Positions 17,385 through 26,375 of a DNA stretch of 64,000 nucleotides are shown piece after piece. Both the position numbers and the translations under genes were made by a program. The DNA is from JARLGU01 sp036504535 (GTDB lineage Bacteria; Armatimonadota; Armatimonadia; Armatimonadales; Capsulimonadaceae), in assembly GCA_036504535.1 (NCBI GenBank), contig DASXUY010000050.1, positions 111,065 to 175,064 of the forward strand, read 5' to 3'. Position 1 is the first letter of the stretch. Each line of letters starts with the position of its first letter. The notes below the pieces were generated by a model, which ran no database searches, was not told where the DNA came from, and saw only the letters and a list, made by a program, of their open reading frames with translations.

Positions 17385-18338
17385 CTAATTCACGAGGTTG
17401 CGTGGGTGACCGGCTAGGAAGGCGGCGATGTTTTGGGTGGTTTCGTCCATCAGGCGGCGGCGCGCTTCGACCGAGGCCCAGCCGATGTGCGGCGTGATGA
17501 TGGTGTTCGGGGCGGTCAGAAGCGGGTTGTCGGCCGCTGGTGGCTCGGTTGAGAGGACATCTGCGGCGTATCCGGCGAGGTGGCCCGTCTTGAGCGCTTC
17601 GGCAACGTCGTTTTCGTTGATAAGGTCCCCACGCGACGTGTTCACAATCAGCGCACCGGGATCGATCAGGTCGAGGCGGCGCGCGTTCACGAGTTCGCGG
17701 GTTTGGTCGGTCAGCGGGGCGTGCAGCGAGACGACGTCGGCGATCGCGAAGCCTTCGTCGACGGGGACGCGAGCGAAGATGCTGTCCTCGGACTCTCGTC
17801 CGGGGAACTGCGCGAGGACCACGTGCAGACCGAGGGCATTCGCGATGGTAGCGACGCGGCGACCGATTGTGCCGTAGCCAACGATAAGCATCGTGCGCCC
17901 GGCAAGCTCGACGAGCGGTGTCTTCCAGTACGAAAACGTAGGAGACGCGGCCCATTCGCCGCTGCGTACCGACTCCGCGTGGACACCGGTGCGGTTCGCG
18001 AGTTCCATGAGGAGCGCGATCGCCGTTTGCGCCGTGAAGGCAGCGCTGTATCCGGGAACGTTGCTCACGGCTATTCCGCGGCGGGCGGCGGCATCGACGT
18101 CAATCACGTTGTAGCCGGTCGCGAGCACGCTGATCATCTTGAGCGGGCGGGCAACGTTGATGTTGATTTCGCGAATCGGCACTTTGTTCGTAATCGCAAT
18201 ATCGACACCATCCAGGCGCTGATCCACAAGGTTTGCAGGGGTTGAGGCGTAGAGCTCAACGTCGCCAAGCTGCCGCAGCGGCTCCCAGTCTATATCGCCG
18301 TGGTCAAACGGCGCTGTGTCAAGCACAACAATCTTCAT
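17385..18338 (-). CDS. D-2-hydroxyacid dehydrogenase (hydroxypyruvate reductase-like)
   Basis: This 317-aa NAD(P)-dependent enzyme has the canonical layout. The catalytic domain shows VLATGYNVIDVDAAARRGI and NVPGYSAAFTAQTAI. The Rossmann motif is LIVGYGTIGRRVA (about 150-162). The active-site Arg is in VNTSRGDLIN, the Glu in STEPPAADNPLL, and the His in PHIGWAS (about 286). It interconverts a 2-keto acid and a D-2-hydroxy acid; the closest in pattern are glycerate dehydrogenases. The ATG at 18338 follows GGGAAGACGCTT and matches the family N-terminus better than a start 17 codons upstream. Confidence 0.93.
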   Translation of the reverse strand: MKIVVLDTAPFDHGDIDWEPLRQLGDVELYASTPANLVDQRLDGVDIAITNKVPIREININVARPLKMISVLATGYNVIDVDAAARRGIAVSNVPGYSAAFTAQTAIALLMELANRTGVHAESVRSGEWAASPTFSYWKTPLVELAGRTMLIVGYGTIGRRVATIANALGLHVVLAQFPGRESEDSIFARVPVDEGFAIADVVSLHAPLTDQTRELVNARRLDLIDPGALIVNTSRGDLINENDVAEALKTGHLAGYAADVLSTEPPAADNPLLTAPNTIITPHIGWASVEARRRLMDETTQNIAAFLAGHPRNLVN

Positions 18339-18615
18339 AAGCGTCTTCCCGCACCAGTCCCCGCAGCCCTCGTCGAGCCCGCAAAACAACAGACGCCCTT
18401 ATTCTACCTCGCGAGAGATGTCCCACGCTTGATTTTTAACTGTTAACAGTCGCTTAACAGATTAGTTACCTACGCCGAACGGCAAACCTAGTATAAGTTA
18501 CAGAATAATTCAAAGATGTCCATTTTCTGCAATCTTGCTTACAATTGTGACCTAAGAATACGTTCGTTGAACGCCGATGATTTTGGCGTAAGAGCGCACG
18601 AAAGCAGGTAATTTT

Positions 18616-18981
18616 ATGCCCACTGCCATGCGGGCCGCTATGGCCCGTCAGGCCGAGCCAATACGGGCCCGACTGACTATTATCGATATCCAAGCCGAGT
18701 TCCACCAGAAAAGCCCCGTCCTCCTTGGCGGCGTGCTGTCGGCGAACGAGGATGAGTTGTATGTCGCTATTCCAGGGCTATTTTGGCCGGGGACACGGTT
18801 CCGAGTGGATTACTCCAGCGAGGACGGCCCGGTATCGACATTTGCCATGGTTCAGCGAATTGACCCGGAAAGTCCCGACGGAACCGAACGGCTTGGGCAC
18901 GCGCTCAAAGTGATAGCCGATCCGAAGGCCGCCAGGGAACAGACCAAAGAACTATTGAAAGTCGCGAGGGGTGGCAAGTAG
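18616..18981 (+). CDS. Small PilZ-like beta-barrel protein, hypothetical
   Basis: This 121-aa protein has no firm family. Its core (SPVLLGGVLSANEDELYVAI, FRVDYSSEDGPVSTFAMVQRI, GHALKVIA) has the strand pattern and spacing of a PilZ barrel. The c-di-GMP-binding RxxxR and D/NxSxxG residues are not clearly present, so it may be a non-binding relative. A basic N-terminus and a Lys/Arg-rich tail flank it. GCAGG precedes the ATG. It stands alone between two minus-strand genes. Confidence 0.6.
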   Translation: MPTAMRAAMARQAEPIRARLTIIDIQAEFHQKSPVLLGGVLSANEDELYVAIPGLFWPGTRFRVDYSSEDGPVSTFAMVQRIDPESPDGTERLGHALKVIADPKAAREQTKELLKVARGGK

Positions 18982-19069
18982 CAGTGTAGCAGCTCGATTC
19001 TGGAGTTAACCGTTTGCTCATTCGCTACCTATCTTGTTGCTGATAAGACGCGGTTTGTTAGGAATCGCG

Positions 19070-20236
19070 CTACGAGAGCGATGGGAAGATGGCAGCCACT
19101 GGGTAGCGCCGCACAGTAATCACAACCGTTGTGCCGTCCTCGCCGGTAGCAAGGTCGACGGCATCCGCACACGAGAGCATCAGAGAAAAGCCCATTCCCA
19201 GGGTTCCTCTGGTGCTCCATCCTTTCATAAGGGCCGCTTTCGGGAGGTCATCGAGAGCGATCCCGGTCCCCTTGTCTTGTATCCACAGCTGTATCTCGCG
19301 ATCGTTGCCGCAAATCCACAGGTCAGCTTCGGTGGCGTGGACGATGGCATTCATCATGGCTTCACCCGCCGCCGTTGTCAACGCATCGATGCGATCTGCC
19401 GGAAATCCTAACCGGTGAGCGACATCTTCGGCTCGCGCGCGTCCTTCGCGCAGGGTTTCTCGGGTGAGACGAAGGGTTTCACCCACGCGACTGAGTTGTG
19501 CGGGGAGATCATCGGCGACCGTGTGATAGATCAAGCGCCCCTCGGTGACCGCGAAAAGCACGCTTTGTAGGAATGCGTTCTGCTTACGTTGCGCCAGTTG
19601 AAGGGCAAACATCTCCTCCTGAATATCCTGTCCACGAATGAAGCCTGGAAAGCGTGACGAGTTCACGAGCACCGCAAAGCCGATGTCTGCAGTGACCATG
19701 GACCACGGAACATTCACGGGATAGGTGAGCTTCCAGAACGACATGCCTTCAAGAAGGTGACCAAAGCCGCATGTCAGGAAGATCAGCGGGACGAATACGC
19801 CGAGAAGCCGCTGGAACCATAGACGCCGTGATACGATGAGGGTGAACGTCATCACAGCCGCATCGCCGATCAGCAGAGCCGTGAACGGTTGGAAATGCAT
19901 GACGCAAATGAGGTCGATGATGAATGAGCCGATGACATACGCGACCGCGAGCAAAAGGTCGCGCAGGTGCTGGGAACGGGCTTCTCGTGTGGCGACGACG
20001 TAGTAGAGCATCCCAAAGAAGACGCCAAAGTAGGCCAGTCCGACTTCGACATTGGCGACACTCCAAATTCGAGATAGGTTCGGGCTCATCAGAACACATC
20101 GGGACATGAGATCCATGTGGTCTGGTCGTTCGGTGAGAGACAATCCAAGCAGAGCGTAGGCGAAGGTGAGGAGGAGGACTGAGTAGAGAATGGCCCTTTG
20201 AGAACCGGCGCGTTCATTGACGGATGTCGTTGTCAT
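19070..20236 (-). CDS. Membrane protein with RsbW-like ATPase domain and ethylene-receptor-like sensor
   Basis: This 388-aa protein has about six membrane helices (residues 15-35, 62-82, 92-112, 116-136, 143-163, 175-195), a coiled linker (215-275) and a C-terminal HATPase_c_2 domain. The latter has an N box EAMMNAIVHA (about 305) and DKGTGI, as in RsbW/SpoIIAB-type anti-sigma kinases; there is no His-kinase phosphoacceptor box. Helix 2 (LAYFGVFFGMLYYV) and helix 5 (CGFGH, Cys156/His160) resemble the ethylene-receptor helices, where Cys and His four residues apart bind Cu(I). ATG 20236 is preferred to an upstream TTG. A stress- or ligand-controlled partner-switching role is inferred. Confidence 0.72.
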   Translation of the reverse strand: MTTTSVNERAGSQRAILYSVLLLTFAYALLGLSLTERPDHMDLMSRCVLMSPNLSRIWSVANVEVGLAYFGVFFGMLYYVVATREARSQHLRDLLLAVAYVIGSFIIDLICVMHFQPFTALLIGDAAVMTFTLIVSRRLWFQRLLGVFVPLIFLTCGFGHLLEGMSFWKLTYPVNVPWSMVTADIGFAVLVNSSRFPGFIRGQDIQEEMFALQLAQRKQNAFLQSVLFAVTEGRLIYHTVADDLPAQLSRVGETLRLTRETLREGRARAEDVAHRLGFPADRIDALTTAAGEAMMNAIVHATEADLWICGNDREIQLWIQDKGTGIALDDLPKAALMKGWSTRGTLGMGFSLMLSCADAVDLATGEDGTTVVITVRRYPVAAIFPSLS

Positions 20237-20456
20237 ACTGCTCAAACGAACTCCAGTGTATCGCTTCACTCTCCCGGGTCCCAGACGTGGCCTCAATGCC
20301 ACCGCTGGTTTCTCGTTCAATCTGCCGGTTCAAGTGTGCGAGTTTGCGAATTATACCCAGCTTATCTCCTATTCTATATGTGCGGAAATCGAATATTTTG
20401 ATCGAAAAATGAAGCGTTAACACACATGCATTCACTTAGCAGGATGGTGGGGAATG

Positions 20457-22691
20457 CTAGGCGATCAGACCCTGGAGGCGTTCCTTGAGGCGTGTGTGGC
20501 GCGCGGCTTGTTTGTCGTTGTGGACGGCCACGTCGATTGCGCGGCGGCTGCCAACGAGGACGGCGAATTTTTTGGCGCGGGTGATGGCCGTGTAGAGGAG
20601 GTTGCGCTGCAGGAGAGCGTAGTGCTGAGTGTGGACGGCGATCACGGCGACGGCAAATTCGCTGCCCTGCGACTTGTGGATGGTGAGGCAGTATGCCAGC
20701 GCGAGTTCGTCAAGGTCGGAGAAGTCGTAGACGACATCCTGGTCGGATGTGCGAACGAGAAGCGTGCTCTCCTCACTGTCGATATCGAGGACGGTGCCGA
20801 TATCGCCATTGAAGACGCCTTTGTCGTAGTTGTTGCGCAACTGGATCACGCGGTCGCCGACGCGGAAGAGGCGCTGTCCGCGAGTGACCTCGGCTTTGCC
20901 GTGCGCGGCAGGGTTGAGGGCCGCTTGCAGGCGGGAATTGAGGTAGATAGCGCCAGCGGTGCCCTTTTGCATGGGCACAAGCACCTGGATGTCGGAGGGT
21001 ACGTAGCCGCGTGTCGGAAGGCTGCGGGCGACGATGGCGACGATCTTCTCGGCGACGGTGTCAGGGTCTTCCGCTTCGATGAACACGAAGTCGCGGTCGG
21101 GCTCCTTGGGCGATGGCAAGTCGGGGCGACGTCCCTGGTTGACTGCGTGAGCGTTCGTGATGATCGTGCTCATCGCGGCCTGTCGGAAGACCTGCGTCAG
21201 ACGCGCGACAGGAACGACGCCGCTATCGATGATGTCGCGCAAGATATTGCCGGGTCCGACGCTGGGCAGCTGATCGACATCGCCGACGAACACAATCTGC
21301 GCCTCTTCGGAGACGGCGCGCAGGACGGCGTTGGTGAGGACCATGTCGAGCATTGACGCTTCGTCGACGATCAGCACATCGCACTCCAGTGGGTTGTCCG
21401 GGCCAAACCGGAACGCTCGTGTGGCTGGGTCGAAGACGAGCATCCGGTGGATGGTCATCGCTTCCGCACCGGTCACCTCGGAGAGGCGTTTCGCGGCTCG
21501 GCCGGTGGGCGACGCGAGGAGGACGCGCTTCTCAAGGGCGCGGAACGCTGCGACAACGGCGCGGGTGGTCGTGGTCTTGCCGGTGCCTGGCCCGCCAGTC
21601 ATCACAGTGACGCGGGAACGGATGCAACGCGCGACAGCATCGGCTTGTTCTTCGGAGAGGGCCGTATTGTTCTTTGCGAGCAGGTCGGCGAGCCATGTGT
21701 CGAACTTCGGGTCGGTCATACCGGTATCGACGGGGCGTGATTTGAGGTATTTGAGTCGGTCGGCAATAGCGAGCTCGACGCCGTAAAGCATTGGCGTATA
21801 GATCGCCTCTTCCATGGTGCCGAATAGGCCCGACTCCTCGCAGATCAGCTGCCCGCGTCCGATCAGAGTGGCGAGAGCGGTGTCGATGTCACGTGTGCTG
21901 AGGATCTTGTCAGCGTAGTCGGCAAGTTCGACGCGGGTGAGGTAAGCGTTGCCGCCCGTTTCCACGGCCTGAGTGATGGTGTAGACGAGGCCGGATTCGA
22001 TGCGGAGGGGATCGTCGGGCTTGAACCCGAGGTTCATGGCGATCTTGTCGGCGCTCTTGAAGCCAATGCCCCAGATGTCCACGGCGAGCTGGTAAGGGTT
22101 GCGTTCCACAATGGCGATGGAGTCGGCGCCATACGTTTTGAAGATCTTGACGGCATAGGCGGGCGAAACGCTGTGGGTTTGGAGGAACAGCATGACGTTG
22201 CGAATCTCTCGCTGCTCGACCCACGCGACCTGGATGCGTTCGACAGTCTTCTCGCCGATCCCGGGGATATTGAGGAGAGACCTGGGCTGAAACTCGATGA
22301 TGTCCAGAGCCTTATCGCCGAACCTCTCGACGATGCGTTTGGCTGTCACCGGTCCAACACCTTTCACCATGCCCGAGCCAAGGTAGCGCTCGATTCCGGC
22401 GACGGTTGCGGGGCGGATTGGCTGGTAGCGGACGACCTGCATCTGCGGGCCCCACTGCGGGTGGCGTATCCAGCGGCCTTCGACGCGCAGGAACTCGCCG
22501 ACGACGGGGTTGGTGAAGTTGCCGAGCACGGTGACGACGTCGCGAGCGCCATCGGGGAGCAGGCGCGCTACGGTGTAACCGTTCTCGGGGTTGTGGAACG
22601 TGATACGCTCCAGTGTCCCGCGAACCTCATCCAGGGGCCTGCCGTCGTCGGGCGTGAGCACAGGCGGAGGTTGGAACAGGTTATTCGCCAC
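20457..22691 (-). CDS. recD2: ATP-dependent RecD2-type DNA helicase
   Basis: This 744-aa SF1B 5'-3' helicase is not tied to recBC. The N-terminal domain has TLERITFHNPENGYTVARLL. A helix-hairpin-helix region follows (FQPRSLLNIPGIGEKTVERI, about residues 115-135). The motor has Walker A MTGGPGTGKTTTTRA (about 355), Walker B VLIVDEASMLDM, motif III FVGDVDQLPSVGPGNIL, LTQVFRQ, and the C-terminal TIHKSQGSEF and YTAITRAKKFAVLVG motifs. RecD2 acts in DNA repair and fork processing. The GTG at 22691 is taken as the start because the domain begins there and TACAAT lies 6 bases before it (leaderless type). Confidence 0.95.
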   Translation of the reverse strand: MANNLFQPPPVLTPDDGRPLDEVRGTLERITFHNPENGYTVARLLPDGARDVVTVLGNFTNPVVGEFLRVEGRWIRHPQWGPQMQVVRYQPIRPATVAGIERYLGSGMVKGVGPVTAKRIVERFGDKALDIIEFQPRSLLNIPGIGEKTVERIQVAWVEQREIRNVMLFLQTHSVSPAYAVKIFKTYGADSIAIVERNPYQLAVDIWGIGFKSADKIAMNLGFKPDDPLRIESGLVYTITQAVETGGNAYLTRVELADYADKILSTRDIDTALATLIGRGQLICEESGLFGTMEEAIYTPMLYGVELAIADRLKYLKSRPVDTGMTDPKFDTWLADLLAKNNTALSEEQADAVARCIRSRVTVMTGGPGTGKTTTTRAVVAAFRALEKRVLLASPTGRAAKRLSEVTGAEAMTIHRMLVFDPATRAFRFGPDNPLECDVLIVDEASMLDMVLTNAVLRAVSEEAQIVFVGDVDQLPSVGPGNILRDIIDSGVVPVARLTQVFRQAAMSTIITNAHAVNQGRRPDLPSPKEPDRDFVFIEAEDPDTVAEKIVAIVARSLPTRGYVPSDIQVLVPMQKGTAGAIYLNSRLQAALNPAAHGKAEVTRGQRLFRVGDRVIQLRNNYDKGVFNGDIGTVLDIDSEESTLLVRTSDQDVVYDFSDLDELALAYCLTIHKSQGSEFAVAVIAVHTQHYALLQRNLLYTAITRAKKFAVLVGSRRAIDVAVHNDKQAARHTRLKERLQGLIA

Positions 22692-22789
22692 GGTGGTATT
22701 GTACCGCGAGCAGATCGCCGGAACTCCCTGCGATGGTGTACAGCACGAAGGGAGAGTCGGCTTAACGATAAACGGCGACGTGAAGCACG

Positions 22790-23035
22790 GATAGCGGCAT
22801 GCCGACCGTGGCACCTCACGGTGACTGGCCGCTCCGTGGCGAGAGTTGGCGACAAATTTCTCGGGGATCGCCTCCTCGAAGGCGGCCCCAAACAGCGGCA
22901 GTACGCCTCGATTGGGATGATGGGTAGGCGTTGGAGGCGAGCGGCTTCGTGGCTTCTACATCGCGAACAAGTGGTGCCACCTTCTGCGGGGCAGTCCCCA
23001 GGCTGGGTTCTTTCGGAGATGTGGCGATGGGCTGG
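22790..23035 (+). repeat. ~310-bp dispersed repeat, family C copy 2
   Basis: Starts at GCGGCATGCCGACCG and runs to the GGTTCTTTCGGAGATGTGGC block; about 80 bases of its left part are diverged. It lies directly upstream of recD2 in a 545-base gap without genes. Confidence 0.85.
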
Positions 23036-23236
23036 CATCTTAGACCGGAGGGCGGTCGGCTTTTTACAGACACGGCTTCAGCGGATGCAATGACGGTTAT
23101 CCACATACACGACCTAAATCGTGATTCGGTTCGTGAGGGAGGATATTCTTAGCGCTGCCGCCAATACGCGTAGCAATCATCGAGGCTCACTAAGCGAGCA
23201 GTATCAATGAACAGTGTGCCGTGCTGGCATACTAGC

Positions 23237-23488
23237 CTAGCGGCTCGCGGGCCGATGGGCTTCGTTAGCGCGGTGGCGAGCGTCGCGGTCGAGGGATTCG
23301 GTGACGGAGACGATGCGCTGGAAGTGGCGACGGTTGATGTGGGTGGCGACCGACAGCTCGCCGCGACCGTCGCACGTGTGGCAGCAGCGGATGACTGCGG
23401 GAGAGGTCGCGGGTTCGGTGGCGGATCGGTAGCCGTAATCGAGGCCGTCGACGCAGCGGGGGTTGGGACAGGGTTTAGTTTCGTACAT
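23237..23488 (-). CDS. Small zinc-ribbon protein
   Basis: This 83-aa protein carries CPNPRC near the start and CCHTCDGRGEL about 25 residues later. Two Cys pairs of DnaJ-type CxxC/CxxCxGxG spacing would bind one zinc ion. The C-terminal half is charged and has no further motif. The ATG at 23488 follows GCGAGGTATCT; a longer frame upstream adds unlikely residues. The function is unknown; such small proteins are common in phages and could belong to the neighbouring virion block, but a repeat and the Rieske gene lie between. Confidence 0.6.
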   Translation of the reverse strand: MYETKPCPNPRCVDGLDYGYRSATEPATSPAVIRCCHTCDGRGELSVATHINRRHFQRIVSVTESLDRDARHRANEAHRPASR

Positions 23489-23552
23489 AGATACCTCGCA
23501 GGATGGTGACCGCTGGTGCGGGTTAGAGTTAGGCCGCTCTGCGGCAACGATT

Positions 23553-23574
23553 GCCACTGAATGAATTCAGTGGC
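23553..23574. repeat. 22-bp perfect palindrome
   Basis: GCCACTGAAT-GA-ATTCAGTGGC forms a 10-bp stem in the gap between the divergent zinc-ribbon and Rieske genes. It could be an operator or part of a small repeat; no promoter boxes are clear around it. Confidence 0.5.
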
Positions 23575-23719
23575 TACCGAGTTTCTGATTGTCCCTGCCG
23601 GGACGGAGGAGCGGCTAGGGCCGCCGTGAAAGCTGAAGCAGAGATCGCGACTGCAATGCCAACGACAACATGTTGTCGTTCAAAGTACGTTTCGGACCTA
23701 TGAGCAAAGAGGGTGACGA

Positions 23720-24010
23720 ATGACTGATATTGGGCCAGTTGAACAGTTCACGGAGCTTCCTGCGGAGGTTGAGATCGCGGGAAGGCCGTTCTTCCTTGTG
23801 CAGCAGGGCGAGGGACACGCGTTGCTGTTGCGCATCTGCCCGCATGCTGGCGGCGAGGTTGTGGACGATGGCGATGAGTTGTATTGCCCGCACCACTATT
23901 GGCGCTTCGATAGGGCGTCGGGGTGCGGCATTCAGCCTCGGGACATCAATCTGCGCGTATTTGGCGTCACGATCGAGAATGGGCGATTCGTAACCGAGTT
24001 TGCGGTGTAG
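23720..24010 (+). CDS. Rieske [2Fe-2S] ferredoxin-like protein
   Basis: This 96-aa protein is a stand-alone Rieske domain. ICPHAGG (Cys-x-His) and, about 17 residues later, YCPHHYWRFD (Cys-x2-His) supply the two Cys and two His ligands of the cluster. Such proteins carry electrons to oxygenases or act as small redox proteins. No oxygenase or reductase is nearby. GAGGGTGACGA precedes the ATG. Confidence 0.85.
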   Translation: MTDIGPVEQFTELPAEVEIAGRPFFLVQQGEGHALLLRICPHAGGEVVDDGDELYCPHHYWRFDRASGCGIQPRDINLRVFGVTIENGRFVTEFAV

Positions 24011-24029
24011 CCGGGGAGAACCTTAGCGG

Positions 24030-24325
24030 TGCGCAAAAGTTGAGGCAGCAATCAGCCCAACTGGCCGTGTTGTAGCAAAGTTGGTCAGCGGCATGCCGAC
24101 CGCAGCCCCTCACGGGGAGGTGCCGCTTCGTGGCGATGGTTGGCGACGATTTTTTCGGGGACACGCTCCTCGAAGGCGGCCCCAAACATTGGCGAAGCGC
24201 CGCGATTAGGATGATGAGGCTGGGGTGGCTACGATAGGCTCACCGGCTTCTACGGCGCGAACATGTGGTGCCACCTTCTGCGGGCACGTCCCCAGGCTGG
24301 TTCTTTCGGAGTTGTGGCAACGGGC
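24030..24325 (+). repeat. ~310-bp dispersed repeat, family C copy 3
   Basis: Begins with GTTGAGGCAGCAATC and ends at GGAGTTGTGGCAA; contains the invariant TCCTCGAAGGCGGCCCCAAA block. It lies about 135 bases left of the last gene of the virion block and so marks its left flank. Nothing else is seen in the gap 24011-24460. Confidence 0.85.
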
Positions 24326-24460
24326 AAATCGGCACTATCCAAACGTACTTCGGCCTTAACGCAATTGGACGGATTGAACAGCCCTGTTCGAGATTCCTGT
24401 GGTTCCGAAGAACGTGAAAGTGCCCCTGCTGCACTCGGATTCAAGAGCGATCTCGGTTGT

Positions 24461-24805
24461 TTAGGGCGGCGGTTGCCAGGATATGCTTTCGAAGCCTTTT
24501 CGAAGGTCGTCGTAGGCGGTTCGGAGTTGGTCGTGCTGGGCACGCAGGTCGCAGTAGTGCGTGTGCAGTTCGGCGTATGTCGTGCGTAGCGCTTCGTGTT
24601 CAAGTCGCAGCATGTCGACCTCATGGCGCTGCGCTTCGGCTTCGGATTTCAGTTTGTGGACTTCGGTCCATGCGGCTTTCACCTGGTCAAGCAGGCAGCG
24701 ATCCGCTTCGGTGCGGCGCGAGAGGCTGCCAGTGATGACAGCGGTGATGACGTTGGATCCGAGTATCGCCGTGATTAGTGTTGGCGTGTCGGCTATTGCG
24801 GCCAT
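24461..24805 (-). CDS. Spanin-like membrane coiled-coil protein (virion block, last gene)
   Basis: This 114-aa protein has one N-terminal membrane helix (LITAILGSNVITAVITGSL, residues 10-28). A long heptad-rich helix (about 35-105) with Leu/His-rich repeats and a Pro-rich end follow. The shape matches inner-membrane spanins (Rz-type) or other phage lysis helpers. The ATG at 24805 follows CAAGGAGAAATCTC; an in-frame start 11 codons upstream lacks such a site. It sits after a holin-like gene, which supports a lysis role, but no endolysin is seen. Confidence 0.55.
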   Translation of the reverse strand: MAAIADTPTLITAILGSNVITAVITGSLSRRTEADRCLLDQVKAAWTEVHKLKSEAEAQRHEVDMLRLEHEALRTTYAELHTHYCDLRAQHDQLRTAYDDLRKGFESISWQPPP

Positions 24806-24840
24806 GAGATTTCTCCTTGCGATAGGTCCCAAAGGCACCG

Positions 24841-25077
24841 CTAGAATCGCGGCGGTTTGGGATCGTCGGCGCTACCGCTGTCTTGCGATGCCGTGCTTTG
24901 AGTGGCGTGGATAAGCGGCGACTGCCCGAGCCATGCAACGGCGATCAGTGCGGTGAGCAGCGACGGGGGAACGTGCAGCTGCCCGGTGCTGGCGGCGTTG
25001 GCGACGGTGCCAGCAATAGCGCCGACAGAGGCGATGGTCGATGTAACCTTCGACCAGTTGATGCGTGGTAGTTTCAT
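24841..25077 (-). CDS. Holin-like small membrane protein
   Basis: This 78-aa protein has two short hydrophobic segments (VTSTIASVGAIAGTVANAA, and LLTALIAVAWLGQSPLI), a basic N-terminus (MKLPRINWSK) and a polar tail, as in small phage holins that open the inner membrane for lysis. GGATCACCAA precedes the ATG. It is the next-to-last gene of the virion block. Length and topology fit; sequence alone does not prove the function. Confidence 0.55.
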   Translation of the reverse strand: MKLPRINWSKVTSTIASVGAIAGTVANAASTGQLHVPPSLLTALIAVAWLGQSPLIHATQSTASQDSGSADDPKPPRF

Positions 25078-25103
25078 TTGGTGATCCTTGGAAAGTTGTA
25101 AGA

Positions 25104-25133
25104 ACGACCCGGTCCTTTTTTGGGCCGGGTCGT
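25104..25133. terminator. Hairpin between virion and lysis-like genes
   Basis: ACGACCCGG pairs with CCGGGTCGT around a loop that contains T6. The tail is TTCTTAC on the minus strand and GGTTTTG on the plus strand. It could partly end transcription of the virion genes before the two lysis-like genes. Confidence 0.5.
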
Positions 25134-25165
25134 GGTTTTGTCAATTAATTGGGCCGCCGGCCAAC

Positions 25166-25831
25166 CTAGAATGGCAGGTAGGCGTCTGCAACGGTGCCAG
25201 CGAGGTCGCCGAATTCGGTGCTGTTCTTATCGCGGCGCTTCTGGTCGAATTCGCCTTGCTGCAAGCCAATTCCGGCAAGGGTGCCGTATGTGTCTTGCGC
25301 CGAATTGAGCGCCGATGTACCTCGGCTGTAGTCGCTGGCAGCGGCTCCGCCCATGAGAGAGAGGAGGCCGCTGAGCCGGTGTTCGTGGTCCGCGACCGCC
25401 TTGTCGGCAAGCGCGTTTTGAGCATTGCCAATGGCGCCTGCTCGCGCCGCTTCGATGCCCGCGAGGCCTCCGACGCCAGCGCTTGAGCCTGCGTTGATGC
25501 CGCGTTTTGCGAGATTGGCGGTGAGCGACGATTGCGCTTTGTTGTAGGCATCGGACAAGCCCGCAGTGGCGTTGTTGATATACGACGCGTCGCGAGAATC
25601 GGTGAACGGGTCCTGCGTCAGGTAGTCCTTGTAGTTACTGAGCGCTGATCGGTACGCGGCATTATCGGTGTCGTATTGCGCCAGGGCCGCGTCGCCAAGG
25701 CCGGTGAACTTCCCGCCGACGCCGGACAGGTGCGCGGTGTACGGCTCAAGTGCGGACCAGTCTGTCCCCTTGTAACCGCCCGCAAGGTAAGTGCCGCCAA
25801 TTGTCCCCAAAATCGATGAAACGTATCCCAT
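25166..25831 (-). CDS. Virion-associated protein (internal or ejection-like)
   Basis: This 221-aa protein is rich in Ala, Gly, Ser and Asp, with long amphipathic helices (about 95-180) and a Gly-rich N-terminus (MGYVSSILGTIGGTYLAGGY). Proteins of this make-up in short-tailed phages are often internal core or ejection proteins that enter the host membrane. AACGAAAGGAAACTCTC precedes the ATG. A CAGGCTGAGCCTG palindrome at 25852-25865 lies just upstream. No named family. Confidence 0.5.
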   Translation of the reverse strand: MGYVSSILGTIGGTYLAGGYKGTDWSALEPYTAHLSGVGGKFTGLGDAALAQYDTDNAAYRSALSNYKDYLTQDPFTDSRDASYINNATAGLSDAYNKAQSSLTANLAKRGINAGSSAGVGGLAGIEAARAGAIGNAQNALADKAVADHEHRLSGLLSLMGGAAASDYSRGTSALNSAQDTYGTLAGIGLQQGEFDQKRRDKNSTEFGDLAGTVADAYLPF

Positions 25832-25873
25832 GAGAGTTTCCTTTCGTTATCAGGCTGAGCCTGAAAAGCGCCT

Positions 25874-26155
25874 CTACCAATACTCCTCGAAGTAGCTGAT
25901 AGCCGCGCTAACTCCGGTGGCGGTAATCGCGTAGACTGCATCGCGGGTGCTGACGGTGATGGCCGATGAGCCGAGTACCGGGTAGCCGGTTTCAGAAGTT
26001 ACGGTTTCGTCGCCTATATAGACAGCGTCACCGCCTGAATTGGTGAGGTGCAACATAAGCCGACCAGAATCGGATGGGACGAGTTCGGTCGCCGTGTCGG
26101 CGATGGACACACGTCCCGTCCTGAAGTGCGGATTGCCGCCAATGGGTCCTGACAT
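25874..26155 (-). CDS. Small beta-rich virion protein
   Basis: This 93-aa protein is predicted all-beta (RVSIADTATELVPSDSGR, MLHLTNSGGDAVYIGDETV, YPVLGSSAITVST), the pattern of small phage head-decoration or fibre proteins (GGDAVYIG resembles a common phage structural repeat). The ATG follows AAAGGAGAATAAATC. Its location among tail and virion genes supports a structural role. Confidence 0.55.
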   Translation of the reverse strand: MSGPIGGNPHFRTGRVSIADTATELVPSDSGRLMLHLTNSGGDAVYIGDETVTSETGYPVLGSSAITVSTRDAVYAITATGVSAAISYFEEYW

Positions 26156-26372
26156 GATTTATTCTCCTTTGCGTTTGTTACTCCGAAAATGCGGTCGAGG
26201 GTGGCAAAAACCTCATCTGACCAGAAGACTGGCCCAAGCCCAGCCCTTCTGATTAGAAAATACAGAACCTCTCTTCCCCACTTCGTGGGTCCCCTTCTCC
26301 CATGAAGGGAAGACGAAGAGGCTGCGCAGCGCAACTTTTCATCCCACTGGGTAGATCGCTTACATGACGAGG
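26156..26372. other. Intergenic stretch with degenerate REP sequence
   Basis: Holds AGACTGGCCCAAGCCCAGCC, close to GGACTGGCCCAAGCCCGGCC at about 36011, and CTTCGTGGGTCCCC. It looks like a decayed member of the REP family inside the virion block. Confidence 0.45.
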
Positions 26373-26375
26373 TCG

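Noticed and set aside
22692..22814. 41-codon extension of recD2
   Set aside because: It runs towards the 310-bp repeat, has no ribosome site and does not resemble the RecD2 N-terminus.
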